Made by a program: the position numbers and the translations under genes
In this document: positions 63,779-64,000 of the stretch, in pieces
Layout of the letters: the number at the start of each line of letters is the position of its first letter
Position numbering within the stretch: position 1 is the stretch's first letter
The notes under the pieces: generated by a model
Told to the model about the DNA's origin: nothing
Database searches by the model: none
The model's input: only the letters and a program-made list of their open reading frames with translations
NCBI RefSeq assembly: GCF_001937445.1
Contig: NZ_MSKS01000042.1
Span: 29,044-93,043 of the forward strand
Direction of reading: 5' to 3'
Length of the DNA: 64,000 nt
Origin: Actinomyces oris
GTDB lineage: Bacteria; Actinomycetota; Actinomycetes; Actinomycetales; Actinomycetaceae

Positions 63779-64000
63779 TGATTGATTCCAAGGGGTGTGG
63801 GTCGGTGTGGGGGCTTGGGGTGTCAAGCCCCGGGTTTTGTGGAGGCTGGTTTATCTGGTTCCGGTGGTTGCCGGTTGTGATTGTTCCTGGCGGTGGTGGT
63901 CGTGGTGGGTGTCGGGCGCCCAGGCGGCTTCGTGCTCGGCGGTGGTTCGCATCCCGATGGCGGAGTGTGGCCGGGTGGTGCCCGTACCAGTGGACCCACT
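63779..64000 (-). mobile_element. End of an IS3-like insertion sequence with transposase C terminus (continues beyond window)
   Basis: The presumed end begins TGATTGATTCC at 63779; IS3-family ends start with TGA. A minus-strand frame (63851-64000) encodes TTRPHSAIGMRTTAEHEAAW and then a stop, matching the last part of the integrase core in which RPHSALGY...PAE is conserved. The expected preceding HWY motif reads WVHWYGH in another frame, so a one-base frameshift (or sequencing error) separates them near 63978. The left end is outside the window. High confidence in a transposase tail, moderate in family. Confidence 0.68.

Overview
The window is a contiguous stretch of a high-GC actinobacterial chromosome. 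Gene order (smc-ftsY-ffh-rpsP-khpA-rimM-trmD-rplS-rnhB, then rpsB-tsf-pyrH-frr-cdsA-rlmN-dxr-rseP-ispG-proS, then rimP-nusA-ylxR-infB and rbfA-truB), DUF2469, a DUF4439-type lipoprotein and frequent GTG starts all fit the order Actinomycetales. The mix of NO reductase, paired ABC/two-component modules and two signal peptidases suggests an oral-type Actinomyces (oris/naeslundii group); that species-level statement is inference.

Layout. 1-5.2 kb: 3' part of smc, a small membrane protein and the SRP receptor ftsY. 5.4-9.1 kb: a minus-strand ABC-exporter/two-component module. 9.5-11.1 kb: ffh. 11.2-14.9 kb: a second, paralogous minus-strand ABC/two-component module. 15.1-16.6 kb: an anchored, probably beta-propeller extracellular protein. 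16.9-24 kb: the rpsP-khpA / rimM-trmD-lepB-rplS-lepB-rnhB-DUF2469 block, in which TrmD carries a C-terminal GNAT domain and two different signal peptidases I flank rplS. 24-28.7 kb: yraN-comM-dprA-xerC (DNA uptake/recombination). 28.7-29.5 kb: an M23-type envelope protein. 30-43.4 kb: rpsB to proS, covering translation, UMP kinase, CDP-DAG synthesis, MEP isoprenoid genes and the RseP protease. 43.4-46.8 kb: an accessory block with an MFS exporter, a divergent LysR regulator and unexplained non-coding or degraded DNA. 46.8-53.4 kb: DUF4439 lipoprotein, rimP-nusA-ylxR-infB. 53.5-60.5 kb: an insertion between infB and rbfA holding a membrane cytochrome b/molybdopterin fusion, a divergent quinol NO reductase with a Cys-motif membrane partner, an SPFH protein and a RarD-type permease. 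60.7-62.4 kb: rbfA-truB. 62.4-64 kb: a Cys-rich small protein, an ABC ATPase whose FtsX-type permease partner is cut off by the end of an IS3-like insertion sequence running off the window.

The core genes serve protein targeting (FtsY, Ffh, LepB, RseP), ribosome assembly and translation, and chromosome maintenance. The accessory insertions sit exactly at breaks in otherwise conserved gene order: ftsY/ffh/rpsP, proS/rimP, infB/rbfA and after truB. The least explained items are the cytochrome b-Moco fusion facing the NO reductase, the 4-Cys membrane protein coupled to norB, the TrmD-GNAT fusion, the alternative hairpins in front of infB, and the palindrome in front of the second ABC module. No tRNA, rRNA or CRISPR array was recognised.
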